Shown: positions 13,067 to 23,501 of the stretch, in pieces
Numbering within the stretch: position 1 is the stretch's first letter
How the letters are laid out: every line of letters begins with the position of its first letter
NCBI GenBank assembly: GCA_032358255.1
Contig: JAULBX010009991.1
Coordinates: 62,001-126,000 of the forward strand
Direction of reading: 5' to 3'
DNA length: 64,000 nucleotides
Source: Heterotrichella gracilis
Lineage: Eukaryota > Sar > Xanthophyceae > Tribonematales > Xanthonemataceae
Notes under the pieces: generated by a model
Database searches by the model: none
What the model was told of the DNA's origin: nothing
Seen by the model: only the letters and a program-made list of their open reading frames with translations
Program-made: the position numbers and the translations under genes

Positions 13067-15914
13067 ATGGTGACCAAGTCGGCCTCCTATCTTCCCCCAG
13101 TACACCAGGTGGGGCTAGCTGTAGCGCTGCAGCTGTTCCTCACCTTGCTGGGGGCGCACTTTGAGCCTTGCGTGGGGCAGGGCTACGAGACAATCGCCCG
13201 CCTCGACGAGATGTACAACTTTGCCTGTGGTACATTCCAATGCAACTGACAAATGGCCAGTTTAAACCCTCAAGCGCTGCAGCACTCACTTCTGTGCAGG
13301 CATGGCAGTGCCAGAAGAACCATCGTTACAGCAGACATCTAGTGGGTAGCCAGCTCCTCCGTTGCAGCACGCTTGTAGCTTTCATGCCTCAGAAGCTACG
13401 AGCCATACCAACACCAATAACCCTTTTCACTTGGACGCTTGCACAGGGATGCAGCAGCAGCCCCTGGAGCTGTGGCAGTCAAGCCGTAGGGATCCCGAAG
13501 GAGGTGCGGCAGAGCGCGCTGCAGACTGGAGCTGTGACACCTGCTCAGCCACACAGATCAGCGGGCCACAGTACCTCATGGTCTACCTGGGGGTGAGTTG
13601 GCCCGGGAGGTTTGAAAACCCTAGTAGGGTTTACGCATGGTTTACGCTGGTTTGCAGCAACCCTGCCCGGAACTGAGTCTATGTGTGGCCATTACCAGAG
13701 GAGGAATGTTGCTGTGGTCATTGAGGAGGAATGTTGCTGTGAGCATTGCTGTATACTTGTTACCTGCAGCCCACACCAGTCACAGGCTCTTGAATGATTG
13801 CGGCAGGTACCTTTCTGGGTAGTATGTGACACCCCGTTTTGAGGTGCAGGGCGTGGCCAGTGTGCGTGGTGTGCGCCTGCTGAGTGGCGGTCTAGCACAG
13901 GCTGTTATCCACGTTGGCGATGATGGTGCAAGGGGTGGGATAGGCAACCCAGTGTGTGCACAGGTAAGAATCGCTCCTACTTGATGATGGGATACATTCT
14001 TAAGAGCTTGTCTCTGTTTGGTGAGACCGCCAAGGCTAATAAGGTAGTTGACCAAGGTGACCATATGGGGTAAAACAGTGGGGCAATCTTATCGACCTAA
14101 GTTGCTGCTGAGGCCCCCCATCTGATATTTCCTATGCTGCAGCGTGCGTATCCTCCTAAACTCCTCTACTGCTAATCCTCCTGTAGAGCGTGTTCAACAA
14201 GGCTGCGTACTACTGCACCTGTGATTACCTTTTTTGTGTACTGCTGTTTGCAGGGCGTGACTATCAGCGCAGGCGAAAGTGCCTACATCCCCTGCACTGC
14301 CGTTACCACTGGCACCTTCCTCACCCTGGCCACACCCAGTTATGGCGTCTCTGTGTGCGACCTGCTCATTGACATGGAGATGCTGCCTGAAGAGGCAAGG
14401 ATGGCTCGCAAGTCCGCACTTGGCTTGGGCCAAACGGCCTACTGCTCAAGGGACAACGGGGAGCTTGTTCCTTGCGAGCCTGCTGGTGCGCCACACTACA
14501 CCCTAGCTAGCTATAGGGTACTGTATCACTACGGAAGTGCTCATTCAAGTACCTTCCCGTTAGTTTCATTGAAAAACAAATCGATTTAAACTACAAATTT
14601 TTGTAATTAAGCAATACAATTTACAATATGCCCAATGCAGGCTCATGGAGCGGTGCCCTAGACAGCTTCATCAGCATCATGGAGCAGATCGTTGCAAGAA
14701 TGGGGCAAATGTCGCTCACCGATGCCAGTTTCACCCACCAGCCAGAGGCACAAGGGATTGATGCTCCTGAAAAGCATGGCACCAGCCAGGCTGCGCGCAG
14801 GATGCTGCTGGCGCCATCAGGTGGTTCTGATTCATTCACCAATCACCCCCTGCCAGCTGCCGCCAGCGCGCAGCCCAGCACAGCGTCCGTTGAAGGCCAC
14901 GCGGGGTCCCGTCGGATGCTGCTGAATCAGACGGCGCCTGATGACTCTCAACCATCAGACGAGGCCTTCATTGATCGCCGTGCCCATGCTGGCTTCAGCA
15001 CCCAAAACCGCACCACTACAATGACCCTCGCAGGCAGCAGCACCCGTGTGACTCTGACGGGGCTTGACATGGACAACGGCATCTTGAGCCTGACCGCGGA
15101 CCCTGCTGCGGAGGTGGAACTCATGGAGGCTGCTGCTGACGGCAGGCTGATGGCCAGCTTTGAAGCCATGGGCATGCTGGCGGTGCCTACAGGGCTCACC
15201 CTCAATGGCCAGGTGGGGTTTGGGGTTTAGGGTTTTAAGGTTTAGGGTATTTAGGTCGTCCTTAAAGGCCAGGTGGGGGTTTAGGGTATAGGGGATAAGG
15301 CTAACCCCGAACGGCCAGGTGGGATTGGGCAGTGCAGGCGATGCCTGCTAGTGAGTGCTGCCTACAAGATGCATTGCTGGTTGCTGCGCAGCATTTATGG
15401 AGGGTATATTACTTTTTGCTATCTCCCTATTACCAAGCACCTCTTGCACCTGGAACTGAATTTCAGGAGGCCTTGCCGCAGGATGCCATTGTTCAATATA
15501 AGGTCCCTCAGCGGCTGCTCTGCATGGGACATGTCACAGTGGCGCCCAAGCGGCATTATGGCCAGCAACAAACTATCATTTGGTGGCGCCACAGCTCTCA
15601 CAATCTGCCTCACCGCATTGCAGGGTGTGCCATTCATGCTGACCGCAACCCAGGTGGACGGGCAGGGCTCCACCACCCCCAAGCACTCCCCGCCGCCACC
15701 AGCAGCCTGGCAGCAACCAAGCCGCGCACGCACCGTTGATGACGGCACCATCGTACACAGCGCGGCGCACTACGCAGGGCCCAATGAGTATGCGGATGCC
15801 CTGACCAAGCCAAGCAACAAGGAGGTGGCGGGCGGTCTTGTTTTCGTTGGCTTGGTTGCACTCCTAGGGCTCTACTGCATGGCTGTGACTGCACTGCTGG
15901 CCTCCTGTCGTTGA
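13067..15914 (+). CDS. Secreted/membrane protein with F-type-lectin-like domain
   Basis: Proposed exons 13067-13229, 13447-13592, 13850-13963, 14254-14485, 14641-15212 and 15624-15914 join in phase to 505 codons. The N-terminus is basic then hydrophobic (VGLAVALQLFLTLLGAHF), like a signal peptide. Residues about 60-230 carry YLMVYLGGVASVRGVRLLS, NPVCAQ, GESAYIPCTA and YGVSVCDLLIDME; the order (beta strand, NP-C, G-Y-x-x-C, L-C-x-x-x-I) resembles fucolectin/F5-8C-type carbohydrate-binding domains, an inference without alignment. The middle has two RRMLL motifs, a pattern frequent in algal extracellular proteins. The end is a single membrane helix (GGLVFVGLVALLGLYCMAV) with a short tail, so a type I surface protein is likely. 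The donor of exon 5 uses AG|GTGGGG and is copied twice downstream. Exon 4's GTGCGC donor at 14486 is chosen because only it keeps phase. Confidence 0.5.
15203..15332. repeat. Triplicated exon end/donor with TTTAGGG motifs
   Basis: GGCCAGGTGGG occurs three times (near 15207, 15269 and 15313). The first is the true end of exon 5 plus its GT donor; the other two lie in the intron. TTTAGGG-type motifs (GGTTTAGGGTTTTAAGG and similar) sit between the copies, at 15222-15290. Confidence 0.65.
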
Positions 15915-16945
15915 GCCCTGATGACCTGATGCCAATCTGTCGCTCTGAGTCGCAGTGGACTCCAGTAGTACTGCCATTGAGCAGCTCTGGCAGAGCTGCT
16001 CAGTGTTGCTGGACTGTTGGACGTAGTGGGTATAACAGAAAAGATGATAAATTATTATAATCATTCACGCAGCCGCTGGACAGTGTCCTTAGGCTACAGG
16101 TTTTTTCAAAGATGTAGGTTTTTGTTGCTGCAGCAGCTGCTGCTGTCACAGCAGCTGATTGTCATACCCACAGCGGGTATGACAATCAGCGGCAGATTTT
16201 TGTCACAGGTGTCATTTTTTTCTCCGGAAGATGTCTTGAATTCAGACTTCCAAAAGTTTTGCACCCCCGCCGAGGATTCCTATGGCATGGCCATAAGGAC
16301 CATGCCGTCAACGTATGTCTTGTACCGCTGTCTTTTTCTGTTGCTTGTGGCCTGTGGCACCCAATTCGGTGTCATTCCATTCCATTTATCTTCAGCAGGC
16401 AGAGCCCTGAGGATAAAGCTAATTAGTTATATCTTAGAGAAATTAGATAGAAAAACATTTCAACTCTACGAATGAATCATCAGAACAAACTGTAAATGTA
16501 TCAAGCGGCGTTTATTATCTTAAGGCTCAGCCCACTTTCTTCTCCCTGAAAACAACGCTGATAATACATCCAGGATCTTGTGCGCAGGGTTTCATATGTA
16601 CTGTCACAGCACAGTGCCACCTCCTACTCTCCTTAGTAAGCGATGCCAATACAGCACCTACACAGCTTGAGGCGGTGGGATAGCGCTCGAGCTAATGTTA
16701 ATAAACGGTGTTACTGCTGCATAACCATCTACACATATTTAGCGTCTATCACCTGACATGAAGGGGATTTTTTACCTACTACCCGTCCAAGTAAGTGAAC
16801 GATGATCACTGACCCGTGGGCGCGCCTCAGCCTGCGGCAGCATTACTATGGGCATTGTGACTCGAATGTCACATAAGTGATTAGCCAAACCCTCAACCCT
16901 AAGCCCTAAAGCGCACACATTCAACACATACAGGACAATTCCTGA
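15915..16945. other. Convergent intergenic region
   Basis: This 1 kb stretch separates the 3' ends of the lectin-like gene (+) and SMG8 (-). It is AT-rich around 16380-16520 and holds a perfect inverted repeat at 16155-16189 and CCCTAA-type motifs near 16890. A 152-codon frame (16017-16475) has no recognisable features. Confidence 0.5.
16155..16189. repeat. Perfect inverted repeat, 15-bp arms
   Basis: CTGATTGTCATACCC, a 5-base loop, then its exact reverse complement GGGTATGACAATCAG. It lies between two convergent 3' ends and could form an RNA hairpin in either transcript or be the relic of a foldback element. Confidence 0.85.
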
Positions 16946-19900
16946 TTAGCCATCAGGAGACAGCATGCTCCCTCCCCGCAGCACTGCCTGCAGTTGCCCA
17001 ACCCTGCTAGGGTGCAGTGGCAGGAGGTTTGAGCTGCCAGGGGGCCACGGCACTCCAAACATGAAGGGGAGGCACACCACACAGAGTGACGCGGGTGGCA
17101 GAATGTGCTTGCGTGCGCCGCTGAACTGGGCCCTGAAGGCTTGCGGCTGATTGGAGCCCGTAGGCAAGGCACCCTGCACAATGCGCACGGAGTTATTGGT
17201 GGGCCGACGTGTCTCAATTGGCAATGCTGCAGCACGATGGATGCACCTGAGAATATTACGTAATACCAATTGTAATCTATATCTTGGTATTTTGAAATTA
17301 GAATCTAAACCTCGGAATTTTGAAATTTATAATGTTTTTGATATTTCTACTTGTTTGATGAACAACCCAATGATCACTCAACTGGTGCATAGCGAGTATA
17401 CCTGGAAGATGACATCAGCGCGTGTTGCCAGCGGCACCTCCTGGTGCGGTGTGACCACATACATGCGCCGCAGCTGTGCAGGCACTGCTGTGGAACCAGC
17501 GCCCTGCTCCTGATTGGTAACGCCCTTGCGGGCACCCCGGTCAGGCCCTGGTGCACTGCCGCCTGCCTAAAACAAAACCAAAACCAGTTTAACGCCCATT
17601 GTGCATGTGTCCTGAACGTGGCAGCGACCAACTCAGCCCTAAACCCTAAGCAGCACAGAGTGTTCCAACATGCACGATTCGTGGCAGCTGCTGTCAGGCT
17701 GATGACTATGGGTGGGTCGCAGCCCATGATAAGGGCCATGGGCACATGCCTTGCTAACCAACCACAGCTTTGGATACCCCTGGGAAGGACAACACACCAC
17801 GCATGCAATGCCCTACAGTGATTGCCGTGCACATGCTTAAACCAGTGAAAGGCTTTGATGGGGCTAAGGGTCAGACCTGCGTTGCGGGTGCGGGTGCTGC
17901 TGCCAGGGTAATGACCATAGGCAGGTCCCGGCTCATCATGAGGCGCGCAGGGCCATAAGTGCCAAGCGCTTGCAGTTCGCGGGGGGTGATGCCCAGCTGG
18001 TGGGGTGATAGCAGCACGCGCCGGCCTGTGCATGCGCAGTCAGTTCAAGGATTAACAATGGACACGTAAGGTTTTTGCTTGCCCAACACAAGCACACCAA
18101 CTTTAAAAGGGGGATCCCCACTGCGCGTCACGTTTGACCGGCATGCATTTCTTCAGATGACTAGATATGGTCACTATGTGCATGGTTGCTTGCCCAGACT
18201 TTGTACTGCAACGCATTGGTGAAACGCTAGGGGCGCGTGGGGCTGTGATAGCAGTACATATTCTGGTGTGCGCAGTATGTAAACGCAGCCCCCACACAGC
18301 TCAAAGATTTGTTTTTTATTTTACTTGCCCAAAGGGCAGCGACTGATAATTACTCTGTGAATGAACAGGGCAAGGATGCCATCTGCATTATACCTGCTGC
18401 TGTCTCATACTCGAAGCCGATGTAGAGGGTGACCTCCTCGCCTTGTATACCCCCATGGCTGCCACCAGCCTTGCTCATAGACACTGCATCCTGCCTGCTT
18501 CCCTTAGCCCCACGCTTGGTGCTGCGGGACCCCTTTCCCATTGCCTGCATACCACAGCATCCTGTAGTGTCACACAGCAATGCTGATGTATAGCAGCATA
18601 AATTAATGGGGTTGAGCAGAAATCAAGAATGAATACCGTTTCCATTCAGGTGTATGAGCGTCCATTACTATATATTGGCATAAATGTAGTATAATTGCAG
18701 CTGTAAATTGCCACAAACGTACAACAAGAAAGCGTTTGCTTGAATGACCTTGTTATTGTCGGGGAGAGATGCTACGTACCGGTTGTTGTTGAGCTGTATC
18801 CTCCAGGGGGACAGCATGCCCTGGCCAGTACTTCTGCACGCGCTCAAGCAGGGCGGCTTTCGAGATGGTAGGGCATGAGTCTGCCTGCTCTGCATCAGGC
18901 TGGCTTGCATCCTCAGTGGCAGCTAGAGGAGGGAATTCTGAGTTGCTTAGGTCCGAAGACGCTGACGGGACCTGAAGGCAGGAACAAACGCCAGGGTTTC
19001 AACACATCTTTCAGCAAACATGCTAAACAAGTACATGGTCTGTGCTGTGCGGTCAGCCAATAGATGTCAACATAACCTGCTCCGCGGGAGCCAGGGGGGG
19101 CGTGCCGTGCGAGGTATCTTCAGGTTTCATGCACTAGGGATACAAATCGGTACGTTGGATCCCAGGGATGATCCACAAGGGGACGCAATAATCAAGAAAC
19201 CGCTACTCAGGAAAATCGCGGTGTTAATTGTGGTTAACTTTGCTATTCTGTGCCGTAGCCTTTCAGGCTAGCGGCCGCCGGTGCCCGCCGCCCGCTCGCC
19301 TAATACGGCACGCCAAAAAGCACTGCTTGGTATTGAACATGCCTTATGTCTTGTGGCTCATTTTGCTAAGGCTGTATTACCAACAAGAGTAAGCAGATGA
19401 CTTTGCCGTACCTTGATGGTCAAGCGATGGAGTTTGCATGCAGAGGCGTCAAAGCCCTGCTGCTGCAACCCAAGCTGGGGATCGTACATGCTGGAAGGGC
19501 CCAGAACGTGCACCCACAGCCAATCAGGAAGCTCTACCCCATGCTTGTCTGGCCCAACAGCCAGCTCCACCACCACAGGAAGTGAATGTGTGGACTGTGG
19601 TCGAGCAACTGCACCCTGCAGGCAGGCCTGGTTGAAGCGGGAATTGGCTTCCTCAAAGCTGAATGGGTCTGGCCTCCAGTCCTGCATCAAGCCACTTGAG
19701 CTCGCATGAAGATACTCAACCCCACTGCTGTGAGACATCTCATGCATCTCCTCCCTTGCCTCGTCTGAGCCAGCAGGTTGCTGATTGGCTATAGATTCTG
19801 CATGGAAGCCTGCTGCAGATGCTGCAGTGGCTGCATGGCTGGCGTCGCTGCCATGGACAGGGAGGATGCAGGGGCGACCAGTCAAGCTAGTGGACTCGCA

Positions 19901-22820
19901 CTGTTGCCGCCCTGCAACAACTCAAGGAAATCATCAGCACAGTCTGCGTATTGGCCCACCACCGTGAAAATATCGATGCCAGAAGCAATCAGTGTCAGCA
20001 TTTTTTTATAAAGCAATACCTGCCAGCCAGTAACTGTTGCATTCTGTCACCACCGACTCCTTAAAAGGAGGTCCTGCAGGCCCCCTGGAAAGGCTCTTGA
20101 AAGTGGCCAGTGCGCTCTGCAAGGCCTCTTCATGGCTGACCCTCCGGTACACTTCTGGAACCTCTCTCACATACTGACTGTGGGCTGCTGCTGCAGCACG
20201 CTTGCACTTGTTCACGGAAAATTGCGACAAGACATCGTCACAGGTGGTCAACCATTGCAGGGCAGCAGAAAGTTCTGGAACATGCCCTTCCCTGCCCTCC
20301 AAAGCGGTTCCTCCCCTTTGCAACAGGAAAACAAAAATCCTGTCAAATAAGGATCTCACGTGCGTCTTGAAGCATAGTACCCAGCCTGTCTACTCTTGTG
20401 CTTCAAATTTTCAAGTTGGGAGCAACCATGCATGGCCATCCGCTTGGCTAGTTTGCAGCAGACAAAACCATTACTGTACCTGGGAGAGGAAATTGTCAGC
20501 AATTCTAGGTGCTTATCAGGCTCCTCCAATGCAGCTGTTGTTTCAAGGAATGCTGTCAATAACAACATGCTACCATGCTTCCACTGCAACAGAGTAGGCA
20601 GCACACCAGCCCTGTCACCTGAATGTGAGCACGCAACTCAGCATTGTTCATAATTACAGGCAATACAGCAATTGTACGCACACATAGACAGCACCACCCA
20701 ACTTGGTGCCAGCATACAGGCACAACATATACCTGTTCACAACTATAACCATTCACCATGCACAGCCTTACTAGACTGCAGTCTAAGGTTGCTTGCCTGC
20801 TAATTGAGCTGCCAGGGAGGCAGTCTGCAGAGTGCTGACTTGCAGCCAAAACTGTTGCGACAGCACCTCCAATGGAGGCAGAGCTGTGCTTTGAACTGGC
20901 GGAGCCCATGTTGGGTTCCTGCCGCATTCGAAAGCCCATTGCAGCTTCAAAGATGTGAAGCAGGATATGCGAGGCACTACAATGGCAGCCCTGTACATTG
21001 ACGGACACGTTCGCTTTTTCCAATGATCTTTCAGACAGGAAACTCACAATCAATGCAGTCACCCAAATCACACCAATAACCTATCGGCAATGACAGCATG
21101 CTCAGCAATAGTTTGGGGTGGCATGTGGCGAGTGCAGGTGCAAGAGCCCGTTGTAATCCACTGCCATTCACAGGTGTGAGGGTGGGTGCGGACAGTACAA
21201 GTGACCTACTTATTGGCAATAAGTGGTCATTTGTACTGTCCGCATCTTCTCTCACACACCTGTGAATTGCAGTGATAACATTGGCCTTTCATCTGCACAC
21301 GCCACATGCTACGCCGCCCCATTGCTGGACATGCTTGCTTTGTTGCTATCCAAAACCAGCTGCTGCGAACGCATCTTTACCTACTGCTGCTCAGTGTGAA
21401 GAGTGCAGATGAGCTTTGATCAGCCGCCAGCACCCTACAGGTCTTGATCAGGCTCCGCACATGGGGCTCCAGCTGCTGCTGTCTATGATCCAGACCCTTG
21501 CATATATCTGCAAAGCTGGTACTGCCCACAGTGATGGAGTCATCCTGCAGCAGGGATGAGAATCATGCAGCAGGGATCAGCACCATGCGGCAGGGAGCAT
21601 CATGCGGCAGGGAGCATCATGCATCAGGGATCGGCATCATGCTGCAGGGATCAGCATCATGCAGCAGGGATCAGCTTTATGCAGCAGGAATCAGCTCATG
21701 CTTTTGTTCCATCCGCTGTAGCACGATCCACCGCGTGCTTTGGATCGACCATACAGCACCTGTAAGCATATCCACAGTTGCAACATGCAAAAAACAACCC
21801 CTTAAGCCCATCGTTACCTGGAAGATGAATGTCATATGTGGGACGCACCCTCCTGGGTGCAGTGACTGATTTGCACTAGATGTCCCACCTTCCACAGGCT
21901 TATCCGCTGGCTGCAATGCCTGCTGCAAGGCTGCTGCTGCCTGCACCTTTGCCGCCTGTGGTTGCACGATGACACAGGGTTTGTTGACAGAACCATAGTC
22001 ACACTTAATAGTTTTGGCACAGCAACCATCAATATGAGACTGCGATGATTGTAGACACCAACCAGAGGCCAGATCAGCGGCGCTGCAGGCAGCGTACCTG
22101 TGCGGCCCTGAGCTTGTGTAGCAGGTCAATCGGAAACCTCAAGCTTGGTTGGATGTACAATATGGTGTGACAGACCAGGTGTACATACAGCAGCACCTTC
22201 TGGAGTTCACCCGCTCTGCCTCCTTCAAAGGCGTTGAGGCCAACAGCGATCTCTAGAAAGATTACCCTGGCGTGCAGAACCATGCACAACAGGCTCAGCA
22301 CTAGCATAACAGATATGTTGGGGACACGAGCCACGCACTTGACTTACCTGCCGTTGGGGTCGTATCTTGCAGCAACAGCCTTGTGCAGTCTGCTGAGTTC
22401 CTGGACACACATGCAGCAAAGTTGCGAGTCAACCACTACAGCCCAAATGGGTACATCTCAAGTGGGTACAACTCTGATGGGAGTGTGAGCATCCCTGGGG
22501 GTTTGGGGTTGTTGCAAGACCCGCAACTGCTTTCATTGTGGCTGTGAAAGGAACCTCAGTCAGCAACACAATGCTGACTGGGCAGGAGCCACTTGGTATC
22601 TCACCTTGACCAAACCAGTCGCCACGTGATTGTTTTCAAAGGTGAAGCACTGCCCGAGTTGATCCACAAGTTGACTAGTCTGCTCTAAAGTGTCGCCTGT
22701 ATATGTGGTGAACAAGGGTCACATCAGTACTGATACACCATGCCCAACTGTGCAAGAGCCCAGCAAAAGACGTCGCTCACCAATTACTGCAGCGACTACA
22801 ACTTCAGCGTCATTCTGCAT
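16946..22820 (-). CDS. SMG8: SMG8, nonsense-mediated mRNA decay factor
   Basis: SMG8 forms a complex with SMG9 that binds and restrains the kinase SMG1, which phosphorylates UPF1. Fifteen exons (high to low): 22820-22781, 22696-22605, 22400-22348, 22266-22098, 21955-21818, 21544-21381, 20990-20840, 20583-20480, 20339-20020, 19911-19412, 18971-18780, 18544-18394, 18025-17877, 17509-17402 and 17125-16946; phases agree throughout, 836 codons. The start MQNDAEVVVAAVIG matches the family's VVG opening. Other family marks are LLYVHLVCHTILYIQPSLRF, LEPHVRSLIKTCRVL, AGRQQCESTSLTGRPC, YIGFEYE, VLLSPHQLG, QLRRMYVVTPHQEVPLA and CLPFMFGVPW. The length is shorter than in animals (about 990). The usual ECP-GHRF after YIGFE is replaced by ETAAGRRV, so conserved Cys/His are absent. 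The small exon 7-8 region is the least certain part. The gene is transcribed divergently from XPO4. Confidence 0.92.
17684..17760. repeat. Decayed copy of SMG8 exon 13 end
   Basis: Read on the minus strand this stretch resembles the 3' half of exon 13 (17877-17960): ATGGCCCT, ATGGGC, CGACC, ATAGTCAT and CTGACAGCAGC align with ATGGCCCT, ATGAGC, GGACC, ATGGTCAT and CTGGCAGCAGC. It lies in the intron that follows exon 13. Confidence 0.55.
21159..21274. mobile_element. Foldback/MITE-like element in SMG8 intron 6
   Basis: The arms, about 48 bp, begin CACTGCCATTCACAGGTGTG and end with the reverse complement CACACCTGTGAATTGCAGTG. They also share TGCGGACAGTACAA/TTGTACTGTCCGCA, with a small inner inverted repeat ACTTATTG/CAATAAGT at the centre. 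No coding capacity. It resembles a miniature inverted-repeat transposable element; no clear target-site duplication is seen. Confidence 0.75.
21545..21705. repeat. Minisatellite at SMG8 exon 6 acceptor
   Basis: About nine irregular units of 15-18 bp built on ATCATGCAGCAGGGATCAGC. The first unit supplies the CAG acceptor of exon 6 (minus strand, exon starts at 21544), so the array consists of repeated acceptor-like CTGCTGCAT motifs running upstream into intron 5. Confidence 0.8.
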
Positions 22821-23501
22821 CACTAGCTAACCTTTTGGAATAACGGTTTCGTGTACGTGCAGGGAGAGTTGCTCTAAATAAAGAATCCCGTTTGCATGCG
22901 GGATGCATGCGGACCACTCGGGAGTTCTGCTAGGTGCTAGGACCCTCGACCTTCGAGGGTAAGTACGATGAGAAGTTGGATCGCAGGTCGGATCGATGTT
23001 GCTTCTTTACTGCGTGCCAATCTGAACGGCAACTCTATATGCATGCATTATGGCGGCAGGCAAGCGAGTGTCTCTTCGCCCAGCAAAAACTTGTGCTGCA
23101 CCAAGACCCATTGCCACCCAGGGGCAGTGCATTCTAGTACGTGGTACATATTGGCGGTCGATAGGAAAGAGTAGTTTGTTCCTTTCTGTCACCTGAAGGT
23201 AGCTGGTGGATGACGGCGTCCTTATCCCCCGCCGGTCTCCACATGCATGGCAATACAGGTCAGCATGGTCCGTCTTGTCGGTAGGCAACCGCAGCGGCTG
23301 AAAAGTGTTGCCCACGCTGCCTAATCACTCTGCCAAGTGCTCGTATTGTCTCCTCTATACTTTGCCGCCTGGGCAGCGCGTGGAAAGCGGAAGTAACTAG
23401 TTCCGAAAGGGGTTCATAGACGCCAAATGGAGCCCAAAAAACTTCCAATGTCGACACCAGCTTTAGAGCCGTAGCGGGCACCCAGCTCTTGTGAAGAGAC
23501 C
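22821..23501. promoter_or_regulatory. Divergent SMG8/XPO4 promoter region
   Basis: 681 bases lie between the SMG8 start (22820, minus) and the XPO4 start (23502, plus). It contains an ATGCATGCAT run near 23039. No TATA box with good spacing is obvious on either side, so a shared bidirectional promoter is an inference from geometry. Confidence 0.4.

Noticed and set aside
16017-16475. 152-codon open frame between lectin-like gene and SMG8
   Set aside because: Covers the hairpin and AT-rich DNA, no domain, no splice partners.
17374-18033. 219-codon open frame on the minus strand
   Set aside because: It runs through two SMG8 exons in another frame and through their intron; shadow of SMG8.
21545-21705. 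CRISPR-like repeat array
   Set aside because: Units are 15-18 bp, adjacent and degenerate with no unique spacers; it is a minisatellite in a eukaryotic intron.
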